Positions 1 through 8,078 are shown, counted from the stretch's first letter. The stretch is 64,000 bases of DNA from MGBC120314 sp051877855 (GCA_051877855.1 JBJEJH010000061.1:62001-126000), one strand, 5' to 3'. The notes: generated by a model from the sequence alone, not told the origin. Numbers and translations are program-made.

Positions 1-788
1 TCCTGTTTCTTTCGAATATATTGTGGTAACGAAATATTTGTTTCATTGATACCACGATACCAGTTCGCATATAATTTTAACAGTTTACTTGCAGTATAGA
101 AAGAAATCTCCTCCATCATACTTGCAACGTATTTCTCCGGGACGGAATATTTAATCAATACTGCCAGGAAATCCACCGAAACGCCATCCCTTTGAACCTG
201 TTCGATCAAATCTTCAATACTATGAGGAAAATTAAACCACACTCTCCTTATCGCAAATTTATACTTGATAAAATCTTTTTCATAGATACGCCAATCGGCG
301 TACTTTTTTGCTTTAACACAGATTCCACCATGGTTTGCTTCACAGGAGATCACTTCAAGCAAAGAATAATAATAACGAAGCCACTGATCAATCACCTGAT
401 GAAAAAGAAACGGATCATCCGAAAAGATGATCTTTGTTACAAATTGATAAGTACCCGTGTACTCCTCCGAAAGAAGTCGCTCTTTAATACAATTTTCTAA
501 TTCTTCCCTTACCTTTTTTGCCGTTAACTGCTCTGTATCAATTATGGAAAAATTTTCACGAATTATCTCTTGATCTTCATTATCGCATAAAGACAGTGCC
601 AATTGATAATATACATAGGCTCTTTCTTTTTCATTGCTACAGTATGCGTAATTTGCTTTCATAAAATGTAATTCATAATCACAAGGATATTCCCCGCAGC
701 CGGCATTAACAATCCGTATTGCTTCCTGCATATTTTTTTCTTCCATTTCGACTGCTTTGTAAATATATTCTTCTCTCGTCATATACAT
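1..788 (-). CDS. Unrecognised protein, TPR-like N-terminus; C-terminus cut by the window edge
   Basis: An open frame of 262 codons runs from an ATG at 788 to the left edge without a stop. GAGGA lies 6 nt before this ATG, and an in-frame TGA at 798-800 limits the start; the ATG at 792-794 is less well spaced. The first 60 or so residues are helical with a tetratricopeptide flavour (small residues and aromatics at repeat-like spacing, e.g. FMKANYAYC and AYVYYQLALSLC). The rest is rich in Tyr, Phe and Trp and has no motif I know. It begins just after the flagellin terminator, so leaky read-through may express it. In related clostridia genes beside flagellin often encode flagellin-modifying enzymes with TPR segments, but no glycosyltransferase motif is visible here, so function is left open. 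Confidence 0.7.
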   Translation of the reverse strand, partial: MYMTREEYIYKAVEMEEKNMQEAIRIVNAGCGEYPCDYELHFMKANYAYCSNEKERAYVYYQLALSLCDNEDQEIIRENFSIIDTEQLTAKKVREELENCIKERLLSEEYTGTYQFVTKIIFSDDPFLFHQVIDQWLRYYYSLLEVISCEANHGGICVKAKKYADWRIYEKDFIKYKFAIRRVWFNFPHSIEDLIEQVQRDGVSVDFLAVLIKYSVPEKYVASMMEEISFYTASKLLKLYANWYRGINETNISLPQYIRKKQ

Positions 789-823
789 TTCCATTCCTCA
801 TAATAACATTTATCCATATATTT

Positions 824-854
824 GAAAAAAGGAGCCGGATTACTCCGACTCCTT
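824..854 (-). terminator. Intrinsic terminator of the flagellin gene
   Basis: On the minus strand an 11-bp, G+C-rich stem (arms 829-839 and 844-854) with a 4-nt loop is followed by a run of six T. It starts 33 nt after the flagellin stop codon. Confidence 0.9.
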
Positions 855-886
855 CCATGATAGTATTAATTACTGCCTAATTGCGA

Positions 887-1699
887 TTAGCCTAAGAGTG
901 AAAGAACACCCTGGTTAGCCTGGTTTGCCTGAGCAAGCATTGACTGTCCAGCCTGAGCAAGAATGTTGTTCTTGCTGTATTCAACCATTTCCTTAGCCAT
1001 ATCAACGTCACGGATACGAGATTCAGCTGCCTGTGTATTCTCGCTTGTAGCATCCAAGTTGTTGATGGTGTGCTCAAGTCTGTTCTGAAGAGCACCAAGT
1101 GTAGATCTCATGTCAGATACAGAGTTGATTGCCTTCTGAATAGCCTGCATTGCTGCACCTGCTGCGGAGAATGAGCTAACCTTAAGTCCGCTTACACCAA
1201 GTGAAGAAGCATTCATATTCTTGATAGAAATACTAATCTTCTGACCTGATAAAGAACCAACCTGAAGATTCTTACCTGTGAAAGAACCATCTAACAAGTT
1301 CATGGTATTGAACTGTGTTGTTGAACGGATACGGTTAATTTCAGATGTTAACTGGTTAATTTCCTTCTGGATCGCTGCTCTATCTGAAGAGGTGTTGGTA
1401 TCGTTAGCTGCCTGTGTAGCTAACTCATTCATTCTCTGTAAGATAGAATGTGTCTCGTTAAGAGCACCTTCAGCAACCTGAACTAATGAGATACCATCCT
1501 GTGCATTGGTTGAAGCCTTGTTAAGACCTCTGATCTGGCTTCTCATCTTCTCAGAAATTGTAAGACCAGCAGCATCATCGCCGGCTCTGTTGATTCTGTA
1601 ACCGGAAGATAACTTCTCGGTTGACTTTGCCTGTGCACTCTGCACTCCGCCTAAGTTTCTGTTAGCGTTCATCGCTGTTAAATTGTGTTGTACTACCAT
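887..1699 (-). CDS. hag: Flagellin (filament subunit)
   Basis: Major subunit of the flagellar filament, exported by the flagellar type III system. The conserved N-terminal D0/D1 region holds SGYRINRAGDDAAGLTIS near residues 32-49, and the C-terminal D1/D0 region ends in QANQGVLSLLG. At 270 residues it is short: the outer D2/D3 domains are essentially absent. The start is the ATG at 1699 (MVVQHNLTAMNANRN, a classic flagellin N-terminus), with AAGGAGG 8 nt upstream; the ATG 30 nt further up adds a non-homologous extension. It has its own SigD-like promoter, a structured leader with a CsrA consensus site and a strong terminator, so it is transcribed alone. In B. subtilis hag lies directly after csrA; here it has moved past fliS. 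Confidence 0.97.
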   Translation of the reverse strand: MVVQHNLTAMNANRNLGGVQSAQAKSTEKLSSGYRINRAGDDAAGLTISEKMRSQIRGLNKASTNAQDGISLVQVAEGALNETHSILQRMNELATQAANDTNTSSDRAAIQKEINQLTSEINRIRSTTQFNTMNLLDGSFTGKNLQVGSLSGQKISISIKNMNASSLGVSGLKVSSFSAAGAAMQAIQKAINSVSDMRSTLGALQNRLEHTINNLDATSENTQAAESRIRDVDMAKEMVEYSKNNILAQAGQSMLAQANQANQGVLSLLG

Positions 1700-1724
1700 A
1701 GTTTTGTCCTCCTTGAACTTTACG

Positions 1725-1740
1725 GCCACATCCTTGTGGC
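1725..1740 (-). promoter_or_regulatory. CsrA-binding hairpin in the flagellin leader
   Basis: The minus strand reads GCCACAAGGATGTGGC, a 6-bp stem with the loop AGGA. The internal ACAAGGATGT (1728-1737) fits the core of the CsrA consensus (ACARGGAUGU) with GGA in the loop. The Shine-Dalgarno AAGGAGG (1708-1714) offers a second GGA 10 nt downstream, the two-site layout by which CsrA blocks hag translation in B. subtilis. Binding itself is inferred. Confidence 0.8.
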
Positions 1741-1756
1741 TCGTTGATATTGTTTT

Positions 1757-1796
1757 GGGAATTACTTCCCGGTTACTAAGTAAGTTTCCTTACTTA
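1757..1796 (-). promoter_or_regulatory. Two GNRA-loop hairpins at the 5' end of the flagellin mRNA
   Basis: Hairpin 1 (arms 1777-1784 and 1789-1796) has an 8-bp stem TAAGTAAG/CTTACTTA with a GAAA loop. Hairpin 2 (arms 1757-1761 and 1766-1770) has a stem GGGAA/TTCCC with a GTAA loop. Hairpin 1 begins about 10 nt below the -10 box, so it would lie almost at the mRNA 5' end, where such structures usually stabilise abundant messages. Confidence 0.7.
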
Positions 1797-1806
1797 TTTG
1801 TATTAT

Positions 1807-1833
1807 ATATCGGAGTATCTGTTAAAAACTTAA
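1807..1833 (-). promoter_or_regulatory. SigD (sigma-28)-type promoter of flagellin
   Basis: The -10 TCCGATAT (1807-1814) and -35 TTAA (1830-1833) are 15 nt apart, close to the B. subtilis SigD consensus TAAA-N15-GCCGATAT. Transcription would begin near 1800. Confidence 0.85.
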
Positions 1834-1857
1834 CCCCGATTTATAATTATTTTGAAA

Positions 1858-2337
1858 TTATTTTTTCTTATCCATAAACTGAGGTTCCAGATCTAATTTG
1901 GACATGTTCTTGTAATAGTCACTCACCGCTTTGCTGTTCTTACGGGTATCCTTAACACTCTGTTTCAATTTACCAAACTGTCCATCCACCGCAGACTGAA
2001 TCCTCTTTTCCTCTGCTTCAATGGATGTAGAAAGTCCTACGACCTTCCCAATCAATCCCTGCATACTTCGGATCTGATCTGCATAACGCTCTTTATCCGT
2101 CTGCAGCTCCTCTCTTACCCTATCATACATCGTTTCAAATCCATCGTCAAGTTTATTCATTTCCTCAATCAGATGAACCTTTTCATCAGATATCGCATCC
2201 AGAGCTTCCATTTCAAACTTCTCCGACAAGGCAATGGACTTTTGTTTTTGATCCAGTTCCAGGATATCTTCCAGTATGGATATTTTCTTATTAAGACTAT
2301 CAATCAACAAATCGATATAACTATTCTTATTATCCAC
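1858..2337 (-). CDS. FliT/FlgN-like flagellar export chaperone (putative)
   Basis: A 159-residue, almost wholly helical, charged protein with coiled-coil heptads. It occupies the position of fliT in the B. subtilis fliD-fliS-fliT operon. FliT/FlgN-type chaperones hold filament-cap or hook-filament-junction subunits in the cytoplasm before export; the assignment rests on context, size and helical character, not on a signature motif. A GTG at 2337 is preferred because AGGAGAAT precedes it and it clears the fliS stop codon. An upstream ATG at 2385 would overlap fliS by 37 nt and lacks a good ribosome site. Its C-terminus is Lys-rich. Confidence 0.7.
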   Translation of the reverse strand: MDNKNSYIDLLIDSLNKKISILEDILELDQKQKSIALSEKFEMEALDAISDEKVHLIEEMNKLDDGFETMYDRVREELQTDKERYADQIRSMQGLIGKVVGLSTSIEAEEKRIQSAVDGQFGKLKQSVKDTRKNSKAVSDYYKNMSKLDLEPQFMDKKK

Positions 2338-2348
2338 AATCCATTCTC

Positions 2349-2726
2349 CTATCCGTTCTGGGTACGTCTCATTACCTCTTTCCAAGTATCACGCATTCCA
2401 CGCAAATGCTCCAGCACTTCCTCAAGAATTCCCTTATCCTTCTTGATATTAGCCTCAACCAGGCGACTGTAAATATAATTATAAACCTTGTCAAAATCTT
2501 CTGCTACCGGATATTTATGATTTAATGTGGCCTGAAACTCGATAATAATATTTTCCACTTTAACAATGTTCGTATGCGCCTTCATCATATCATTCTGCTC
2601 AATACCCATAATAGCAATATTACAGAACTTAATTGCTCCCTCATAAAGCATCAGGGTTAATTCTGCAGGGGATGCTGTCAAAACTTTGCTGTTATTATAT
2701 TGTGTATATGCATTTGGTAAAGCCAT
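2349..2726 (-). CDS. fliS: Flagellar secretion chaperone FliS
   Basis: Cytoplasmic chaperone that binds the flagellin C-terminus, prevents premature polymerisation and delivers it to the export gate. The 125-residue length, the N-terminal NAYTQYNNSKVLTASPAELT and the following LMLYEGAIKFCN are hallmarks of the family. GGGAGG lies 9 nt before the ATG. It follows fliD by 38 nt and precedes the FliT-like gene. Free FliS is also part of the flagellin-FliW-CsrA control loop in B. subtilis. Confidence 0.96.
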   Translation of the reverse strand: MALPNAYTQYNNSKVLTASPAELTLMLYEGAIKFCNIAIMGIEQNDMMKAHTNIVKVENIIIEFQATLNHKYPVAEDFDKVYNYIYSRLVEANIKKDKGILEEVLEHLRGMRDTWKEVMRRTQNG

Positions 2727-2764
2727 GGCTTTAACCTCCCTGTCCTATATCTTATTTACGTATC

Positions 2765-5038
2765 TTAGCTAAACAACCCGGAAATCTGAGATGTCTGAGA
2801 ATTCAGCTTGGCTAACGCCGTCTCCATTGCCGAGAACTGCTTATAATAACGATCCTCATAATCCTTGATCTTATCTTCCCAATCAGAGATTTCCTTGGTA
2901 TAGTTGCTGTACTGTGTCTTCATCTGCTTATCGTTATATACCGTATAGGCACTGCTTAATGAAGATGTTGCCAGCTTATTGGTCAGCTTTGTATACAGAT
3001 CCGTGGCCAGCTGACTAAAGAAGTCTACAACCTTATCCGGATCTGAGGCAATTGCCGCACGAAGCTTATCCTGATTGCCGGAGGATGTAGAATCATCCGA
3101 ATCGCCATCGATATGATACAGTCCTCGTTCTGCTGTCTCCGATGCAAAGTATCCTGCTGAGTTAATACCAAAGGTGGCCAGTGATACCTTCTGACCGTCA
3201 ACCTTATAGGATCCGCTCATGATACTCTTCATGGAAGTTGACAATGTTCCTAAGGTTTCGTCTCTACGAAGAAGGGAATCTTTAATCTTCTTCTCCCACT
3301 TTTCAATCTGATCGTCCGTCATCGCTTCCTTCTCTTCATCGGTAAGTGGTTCATAACTGCCGGCTGAAGAAGCGTAATATGCAGAATCCATAGATTTCAT
3401 CAATTCATTGTAGTCCTTGAAGAAATCCTTGATCATATTATAGATGCCATCCACATCAGTATCCGTTGTAATCGAAATTTCCTTATCACCGGTCTCGGCG
3501 GTTGCCTGAATCGTCAGACCATTGATTTCAAAGGTATTGGTATTATTCTTGAATGTTGCACCATTTAACTCAATTTCCGAATCTTCTCCCACAATTCTTG
3601 TGGCAGCCTTGACGGTGTCATCCGTTTTATATGTATCCAATACTTTCTGGGCCGTACTCTTTAAGTCGGTATAATACTTGGTAAGATTCTCTTTCAGCTG
3701 AGCATTCTGCTCATCGATCTCGCTGTTACGTTCCGCTACATATGCCTCAAGATTGGCATCACTTGAAAGTGCATCCCGGGTGGATGCCAACTTTCCTTCC
3801 GTTTCCGTTAATTTATCCGAAGTTTCAGTAAGCTTCTGATCGTTGGCTGCGACAACAGCCTGAAGGTCGCCCGCAGTCAAGGTATCGTTACCCACCTGGG
3901 ACTGTACTTCCTTAGCTGCCTTTAAGCGATTCTCCAAGGTCGCCTTGATCGCCTTCTCATCGTCCGTCAGCTCATCCTTGTCTTCATATGTCTTAATCTG
4001 CTGGGTAAGGCTCTCAATCTCAGTCCCCAATTCCTCTGCAATCTGAACTCCGGTCTTAGAGTCCGCCGCATAGGAATACTCGGTCTTCGTTACCGGATTA
4101 CCTTCCTCATCCACCTTTTGCGTTCCATTTTCATCAAGTACCGGAACCTCTGTGGAATCAAATTTTAACCCGGATAAATAATCCTTTTTAAATTCTAAAT
4201 ATTCTTTATTGGAAGCAAGGCTCTCCTGCTGCTTAACTAAAGATTCTTCCTGCTTCTCCAATGCTTTCTTCTGCTCCGCAGCATCGGTATATCCCTTCTT
4301 CTGGGCTTCGTATGCCTTGGCAACAGCATCATCGATATCAATTGCTGCATCCGCCGTATATTTCTTTACTTCAGCATCGGTTACCGCATAAATTCCCAGC
4401 GCTTTCATGGTGTCAATGGCTTCTTCATTACTTGCACTTAATGAAAAATCTCCCGCTTCGCCACTGGTCATAGCACTGATAAAGAATCTCTGATTCTTCT
4501 CATCGAAGCTCGCATTAACACCGGATTCCTTCAATTTATTAACAAACTGCTGAACCGTCATGTCATCCGTCATCTGAATGGTCTTGGAGGAATTGCCAAC
4601 TTTAAGTTCAACGCTGCCAAGACTCTTTCCATCCGCTGTTCCCACAACATCCCTCAACTTGGAAGAAGTCTTTGCTTTCTCTCCGCTGGCGGAAGTAATC
4701 TCGCCACCGGTCAAATAACCGGAGGTCGCAAGGTTCTTAACCTTCAACTTCTGGGTTCCGTTAACTGCACCTTTAGATGCCGTAACCTTTGCCACGGATG
4801 TGTCTGAAACCGTTGATGTCTTCTTACTATACGACCCGGAAAAACGCATATTGGAAAGCTTACTGCTATAAAAGCTATAAATCTTGGTATTCATTTCCTT
4901 CCAAGCATCCTGCGTCCACTCCAGTTTGGTCTGTTTTTTTACAATGTTATCTTTTCTTATAGAGTATGCAGACACCAGTTCCTTAACGATAGTATCCGTA
5001 TCCAGTCCTGACGCCATACCTGATAATCGAATTGCCAT
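2765..5038 (-). CDS. fliD: Flagellar filament cap protein FliD (HAP2), enlarged
   Basis: Forms the cap at the filament tip under which flagellin monomers fold. The N-terminus (GMASGLDTDTIVKELVSAY) and the C-terminal coiled coil ending in SQISGLFS are typical. At 757 residues it is well above the usual 450-500: a Glu/Lys/Gln-rich segment at about residues 230-470, with long predicted coiled coil, splits the exposed middle region. AAGGAGG precedes the ATG. It begins 10 nt after flaG, so both probably share the SigD-type promoter at 5536. The insertion may act in adhesion or cap geometry; this is a guess. Confidence 0.96.
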   Translation of the reverse strand: MAIRLSGMASGLDTDTIVKELVSAYSIRKDNIVKKQTKLEWTQDAWKEMNTKIYSFYSSKLSNMRFSGSYSKKTSTVSDTSVAKVTASKGAVNGTQKLKVKNLATSGYLTGGEITSASGEKAKTSSKLRDVVGTADGKSLGSVELKVGNSSKTIQMTDDMTVQQFVNKLKESGVNASFDEKNQRFFISAMTSGEAGDFSLSASNEEAIDTMKALGIYAVTDAEVKKYTADAAIDIDDAVAKAYEAQKKGYTDAAEQKKALEKQEESLVKQQESLASNKEYLEFKKDYLSGLKFDSTEVPVLDENGTQKVDEEGNPVTKTEYSYAADSKTGVQIAEELGTEIESLTQQIKTYEDKDELTDDEKAIKATLENRLKAAKEVQSQVGNDTLTAGDLQAVVAANDQKLTETSDKLTETEGKLASTRDALSSDANLEAYVAERNSEIDEQNAQLKENLTKYYTDLKSTAQKVLDTYKTDDTVKAATRIVGEDSEIELNGATFKNNTNTFEINGLTIQATAETGDKEISITTDTDVDGIYNMIKDFFKDYNELMKSMDSAYYASSAGSYEPLTDEEKEAMTDDQIEKWEKKIKDSLLRRDETLGTLSTSMKSIMSGSYKVDGQKVSLATFGINSAGYFASETAERGLYHIDGDSDDSTSSGNQDKLRAAIASDPDKVVDFFSQLATDLYTKLTNKLATSSLSSAYTVYNDKQMKTQYSNYTKEISDWEDKIKDYEDRYYKQFSAMETALAKLNSQTSQISGLFS

Positions 5039-5048
5039 AAAAGCCTCC

Positions 5049-5492
5049 TTATCTCTTCTCGTCTACGAGAATGCCTGCCAGCTCCCAGGCCTTCTGGATC
5101 AGATCCAAAGTCTTTTCTGCCGGCACTTCCTTGATAACCTCATCGGTATCCTTATCCTTAAGCTTTATGGTAATACGACGTGTACCCTCATGGTATCCGA
5201 ATTCTGCAATGGTGTTATTGCTCATCTTACGATTCATTTCCTTGAGTGCTTCCCGAAGCATACTGTCACTCGGCTGGCTCTCCTGCTTCTCGCTTTGCTG
5301 AGACTGTGCTCCGCCATTCTTATCTGAACCGTCAACTTTCTTAATCTCCACCGGTTCATTGATTGTTGAATCGTTTCGTTCCAATTGGGTTGCATCAACG
5401 CTTGCTACATCCTTGACCGGCGCTGCTGCTGGCGTTGATATAGCCTGATAAGTTCCCGCTGCTGCTATACTATTTACATTTTCAACTGCCAT
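5049..5492 (-). CDS. flaG: FlaG family flagellar protein
   Basis: A 147-residue FlaG-family protein; such proteins influence filament length by an unclear mechanism. The N-terminal half is a low-complexity Ala/Ser/Gln/Lys linker, and the conserved C-terminal half has FGYHEGTRRITIKLKD followed by EVIKEVPAEKTLDLIQ. GGAGGTG lies close before the ATG. First gene of the flaG-fliD-fliS-fliT-like operon, as in B. subtilis (yvyC-fliD-fliS-fliT). Confidence 0.92.
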   Translation of the reverse strand: MAVENVNSIAAAGTYQAISTPAAAPVKDVASVDATQLERNDSTINEPVEIKKVDGSDKNGGAQSQQSEKQESQPSDSMLREALKEMNRKMSNNTIAEFGYHEGTRRITIKLKDKDTDEVIKEVPAEKTLDLIQKAWELAGILVDEKR

Positions 5493-5497
5493 TATAA

Positions 5498-5513
5498 TAC
5501 ACCTCCATGTGTA
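5498..5513 (-). promoter_or_regulatory. CsrA-like hairpin over the flaG Shine-Dalgarno
   Basis: The minus strand reads TACACATGGAGGTGTA: a 5-bp stem TACAC/GTGTA whose loop ATGGAG holds the start of the ribosome site. The core ACATGGAGGT (5501-5510) matches ACAnGGAnGT, with GGA in the loop. It may let CsrA repress flaG-fliD translation; not tested here. Confidence 0.5.
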
Positions 5514-5535
5514 ATAAAGATTCTTTATGTCTTCT

Positions 5536-5563
5536 ATATCGGCACAAAGAATGAAAATATTAA
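5536..5563 (-). promoter_or_regulatory. SigD-type promoter of flaG-fliD-fliS
   Basis: A perfect -10 GCCGATAT (5536-5543) follows TTAA (5560-5563) at 16 nt, or TAAT at 15 nt. It lies 44 nt upstream of the flaG start. Confidence 0.85.
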
Positions 5564-5564
5564 T

Positions 5565-5600
5565 ATCTCCCGCATAAAAATATCATTTCACGCAGGAGAT
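5565..5600 (-). terminator. Long hairpin downstream of csrA
   Basis: Arms 5565-5579 and 5586-5600 pair over 15 positions, including a few G-T pairs, around a short loop. The downstream sequence ATTAATATTTTC is only moderately T-rich, so this may be a weak terminator or a 3'-end stabiliser separating fliW-csrA from the flaG promoter. Confidence 0.5.
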
Positions 5601-5675
5601 TATGCTACAAAGTTATAATAATACAAAAAATATTTTTTATCAATATCTTGAAATTTCGCAAAACCAAAGATTTGT

Positions 5676-5894
5676 TTAGAACAAATTCTTCAATGCATCT
5701 ACATTTACTACCGAATCTGCAGCTTCCTTATTCTCTTCCTGAATCTGTACATAGACTTCCTTACGGTAAATCGGTACACTCTTTGGTGCTGATATGCCAA
5801 GCTTTACCTGATCCCCCTTAACCTCAAGGATCTTGATTTCAATATCATTATTTATAACAATTGCTTCATCTTTCTTTCTTGATAATGCTAACAT
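5676..5894 (-). CDS. csrA: Carbon storage / flagellin translation regulator CsrA
   Basis: RNA-binding dimer that blocks ribosome access at GGA-containing hairpins; in B. subtilis its main target is the hag leader and FliW antagonises it. The ATG at 5894 gives the canonical N-terminus MLALSRKKDEAI and 72 residues; the family core (IEIKILEVKGDQVKLGISAP) is intact. A GTG 9 nt upstream would add three residues but is not supported by homology. The ATG is one nucleotide after the fliW stop, so the two are translationally coupled. The C-terminal tail is slightly longer than in gamma-proteobacteria. Likely targets in this window are the flagellin and flaG leaders. Confidence 0.96.
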   Translation of the reverse strand: MLALSRKKDEAIVINNDIEIKILEVKGDQVKLGISAPKSVPIYRKEVYVQIQEENKEAADSVVNVDALKNLF

Positions 5895-5895
5895 A

Positions 5896-6360
5896 TTATT
5901 CACCAGCCTTTCTTGCCTTAAGGATATCGTAGATTGGCTGTTTTACAAGATAGTCCTCATTTTCTGCAATCATCTGGACACCCTTTAAACTTCCTGCATT
6001 GATAATGATCGGTGCCTTGAAGTTGGCTGTCATCTTTGTAAGATCCGACGGGACCGTCAATGTAACAAGGATCAAAAGATCCTCCTCTGAAACCTTTCCG
6101 ATGGAAGATAAAAGTTCATCCTCCACAACCGGATCATAACTTTCAGAAAGAATGAATGGATCTACAACCGGAAGGGCAAATGCCGGCTCTTCCATGGACT
6201 GAAGCCACATAATTGTCTTTGCTGCACTTGCGTCCTTCTCTGAATCGAATAAAATCGTATAATCCTTGAATTCATCAAATCCTAAAAGACCATGCTCAAA
6301 ATGAATTATCTTATCCTCTGCAATGTCAACTTCCCCGAAACACTTTGTCTTAATTAACAT
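5896..6360 (-). CDS. fliW: Flagellar assembly factor FliW
   Basis: A 154-residue FliW. It binds flagellin or CsrA in exclusive fashion: when flagellin is secreted, freed FliW sequesters CsrA and relieves repression of flagellin translation. Family features are the N-terminal KCFGEVDIAEDKIIHFEHGL and GFDEFKDYTIL, and the C-terminal half with ANFKAPIIIN. It lies between flgL and csrA, the same order as in B. subtilis, and is coupled to csrA by a one-nucleotide gap. Confidence 0.96.
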   Translation of the reverse strand: MLIKTKCFGEVDIAEDKIIHFEHGLLGFDEFKDYTILFDSEKDASAAKTIMWLQSMEEPAFALPVVDPFILSESYDPVVEDELLSSIGKVSEEDLLILVTLTVPSDLTKMTANFKAPIIINAGSLKGVQMIAENEDYLVKQPIYDILKARKAGE

Positions 6361-6411
6361 ATTCTTCTCCTATCCGTACTTTTTTAAGTACTTATAATTA
6401 TATACTTTTTC

Positions 6412-7992
6412 CTACAGAAAATCCAGCAAACTCTGCCTTACCACTTTACTTGCAGCAGTAAGTGAAGCATTATATACCAATTCTGCCGAAGAGTAATTGA
6501 TAACCACTTCTTCCAGATCGATATCCTCATTATTGGATTTCAACTCCGTAAAGTTTGTCTTCTGATCCTGAAGCCTTGTCTTGGTAAGATCCAGTCGGGT
6601 CATTCTGTTACCGATATCCGCAATGGCAATATCAATATCTTCCTGATGATTCTGCATTGTTGTAATTCCGGCTTCAAAAGTCTTCTGTAACACATCATTA
6701 TAATACGCCAGTTCCTTCTCTGCACCTGCAATGATCTTGTCCAGATTCTCCTGTGCTTCATCACCGGAGTAATTCGGATTCGCCTTGAGATCCCTTAACG
6801 TATTTAACTTTTCTTCCGCTGCAATGGCACTGTCCACCGCATTGATCAGCTCGTCTATGTCTCTGCCCATCGCTAAAGAAAGACAGTCAGCAGCTTCTGA
6901 ATTAACCTTTAATTTCTGGTTGAAATTAACAATATATTCGATGTCCTGACCCTTGTCATCCTTGATATATGTAGCCGGAGAGGTGGTTTTTACCGTTCCG
7001 TTTTGCGAATAAGTTACCGCTTCCTTCGCATAATTGGTACAGGTAAAGTAATGTTCCGGCCTGCAGTCTCCCTTTACCCAGGAGTCCTTCTCATAGGTAA
7101 TGGAAAATTCTCCCTTTGAGAACAGATCCTGATAGACATTTTCACCAAAAAGAAGTTCTCCGGTATCCGTATTTAAGATTACCTCATCATCCCCCGGAAT
7201 CCGCTGTGTATCCGTTGTCTCCGTCGGTGTAACGGCGTAATTCTGTTCAACGCCATTTGCATCCTTATACTTGATTGAAATAACCTTGCCGGTATTCAAG
7301 GTATCTGCACTGCTCTTTATATCATTATAGGCAAGTCGGATACGGTGTACTTCTGTACTTCCGATTACAGATTCATCAACAATATCGTTGACAATATCCA
7401 CATCTGTGAGACCTCCGATCTGATCTCCTGTCTTGGTCTTAACCTCATCGATATTGACACCGCCGGTAACAATGGACCGATAATCAAAATCGGCGGAGGA
7501 GAAATTCTGCGTAATCGCATAATCCGTCTTTGCCAGATCTTCCTCAGTCTTAAAAGTCAAGGACATATCCGTGCGAAATCCCGTAAACACATATCTTCCT
7601 GCATAATCCGCATCTCCCTGGGAATACAGAGCTTCCCTTAACTCCTTCAAGCTATCCGAGATAATCTTGCGCTCACTGAGTGACAATGTATCTGTCGATC
7701 CCTGTACACAATACTTATACACATCGGATATAATGGAGTCCACTTCATTTAAAGCCCCCTCCGTCACATCCAGCCAGGAATTGGCATCCGGTATATTTTT
7801 GTCAAGATACTGCGTTACCTCTCCGAGGCTCGTTCTAAGGCGAAGTGCTCGAATGGCGATAATTGGATCTTCGGATGGGCGGTTAATCTTTTTCTGTGTG
7901 GATAACTGGGTATCCAGTGTGCTCATCTGATTCTTATTAATACTAATATTATTCAACGAATTGTTCTGTATCATCTGATTTGTAATTCTCAT
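6412..7992 (-). CDS. flgL: Hook-filament junction protein FlgL (HAP3), enlarged
   Basis: Second junction protein between hook and filament. The start is the ATG at 7992 (MRITNQMIQNN), preceded by AAAGGAG; the 18-residue extension upstream lacks homology. The N-terminal SINKNQMSTLDTQLSTQKKI and PSEDPIIAIRALRLR match the D0/D1 region shared with flagellin, and the C-terminus (SAELVYNASLTAASKVV) matches the family. At 526 residues it is much longer than the usual 300 or so; the extra sequence lies in the middle, which faces outwards. A SigD-like promoter lies upstream at 8079-8106, behind the terminator of the second flgK. Confidence 0.95.
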   Translation of the reverse strand: MRITNQMIQNNSLNNISINKNQMSTLDTQLSTQKKINRPSEDPIIAIRALRLRTSLGEVTQYLDKNIPDANSWLDVTEGALNEVDSIISDVYKYCVQGSTDTLSLSERKIISDSLKELREALYSQGDADYAGRYVFTGFRTDMSLTFKTEEDLAKTDYAITQNFSSADFDYRSIVTGGVNIDEVKTKTGDQIGGLTDVDIVNDIVDESVIGSTEVHRIRLAYNDIKSSADTLNTGKVISIKYKDANGVEQNYAVTPTETTDTQRIPGDDEVILNTDTGELLFGENVYQDLFSKGEFSITYEKDSWVKGDCRPEHYFTCTNYAKEAVTYSQNGTVKTTSPATYIKDDKGQDIEYIVNFNQKLKVNSEAADCLSLAMGRDIDELINAVDSAIAAEEKLNTLRDLKANPNYSGDEAQENLDKIIAGAEKELAYYNDVLQKTFEAGITTMQNHQEDIDIAIADIGNRMTRLDLTKTRLQDQKTNFTELKSNNEDIDLEEVVINYSSAELVYNASLTAASKVVRQSLLDFL

Positions 7993-8078
7993 ATTCTGCC
8001 GCTCCTTTTCGTTGTTCTGTCTTTCCGGTTCTCGTTTCTGTAGCATTGATACTCATCTCGTATTCAACTCTGATATAT

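Noticed and set aside
2734..2743. ACAGGGAGGT before fliS as a CsrA site
   Set aside because: The match comes mostly from the ribosome site itself and no stable hairpin frames it.
4209..4473. Open frames on the plus strand opposite the FliD coiled-coil region
   Set aside because: They mirror the low-complexity coding of fliD, have no ribosome site or homology, and conflict with the well-supported minus-strand gene.
4884..5327. 147-residue plus-strand frame opposite fliD and flaG
   Set aside because: It spans two real genes, including the intergenic gap, and its protein looks random.
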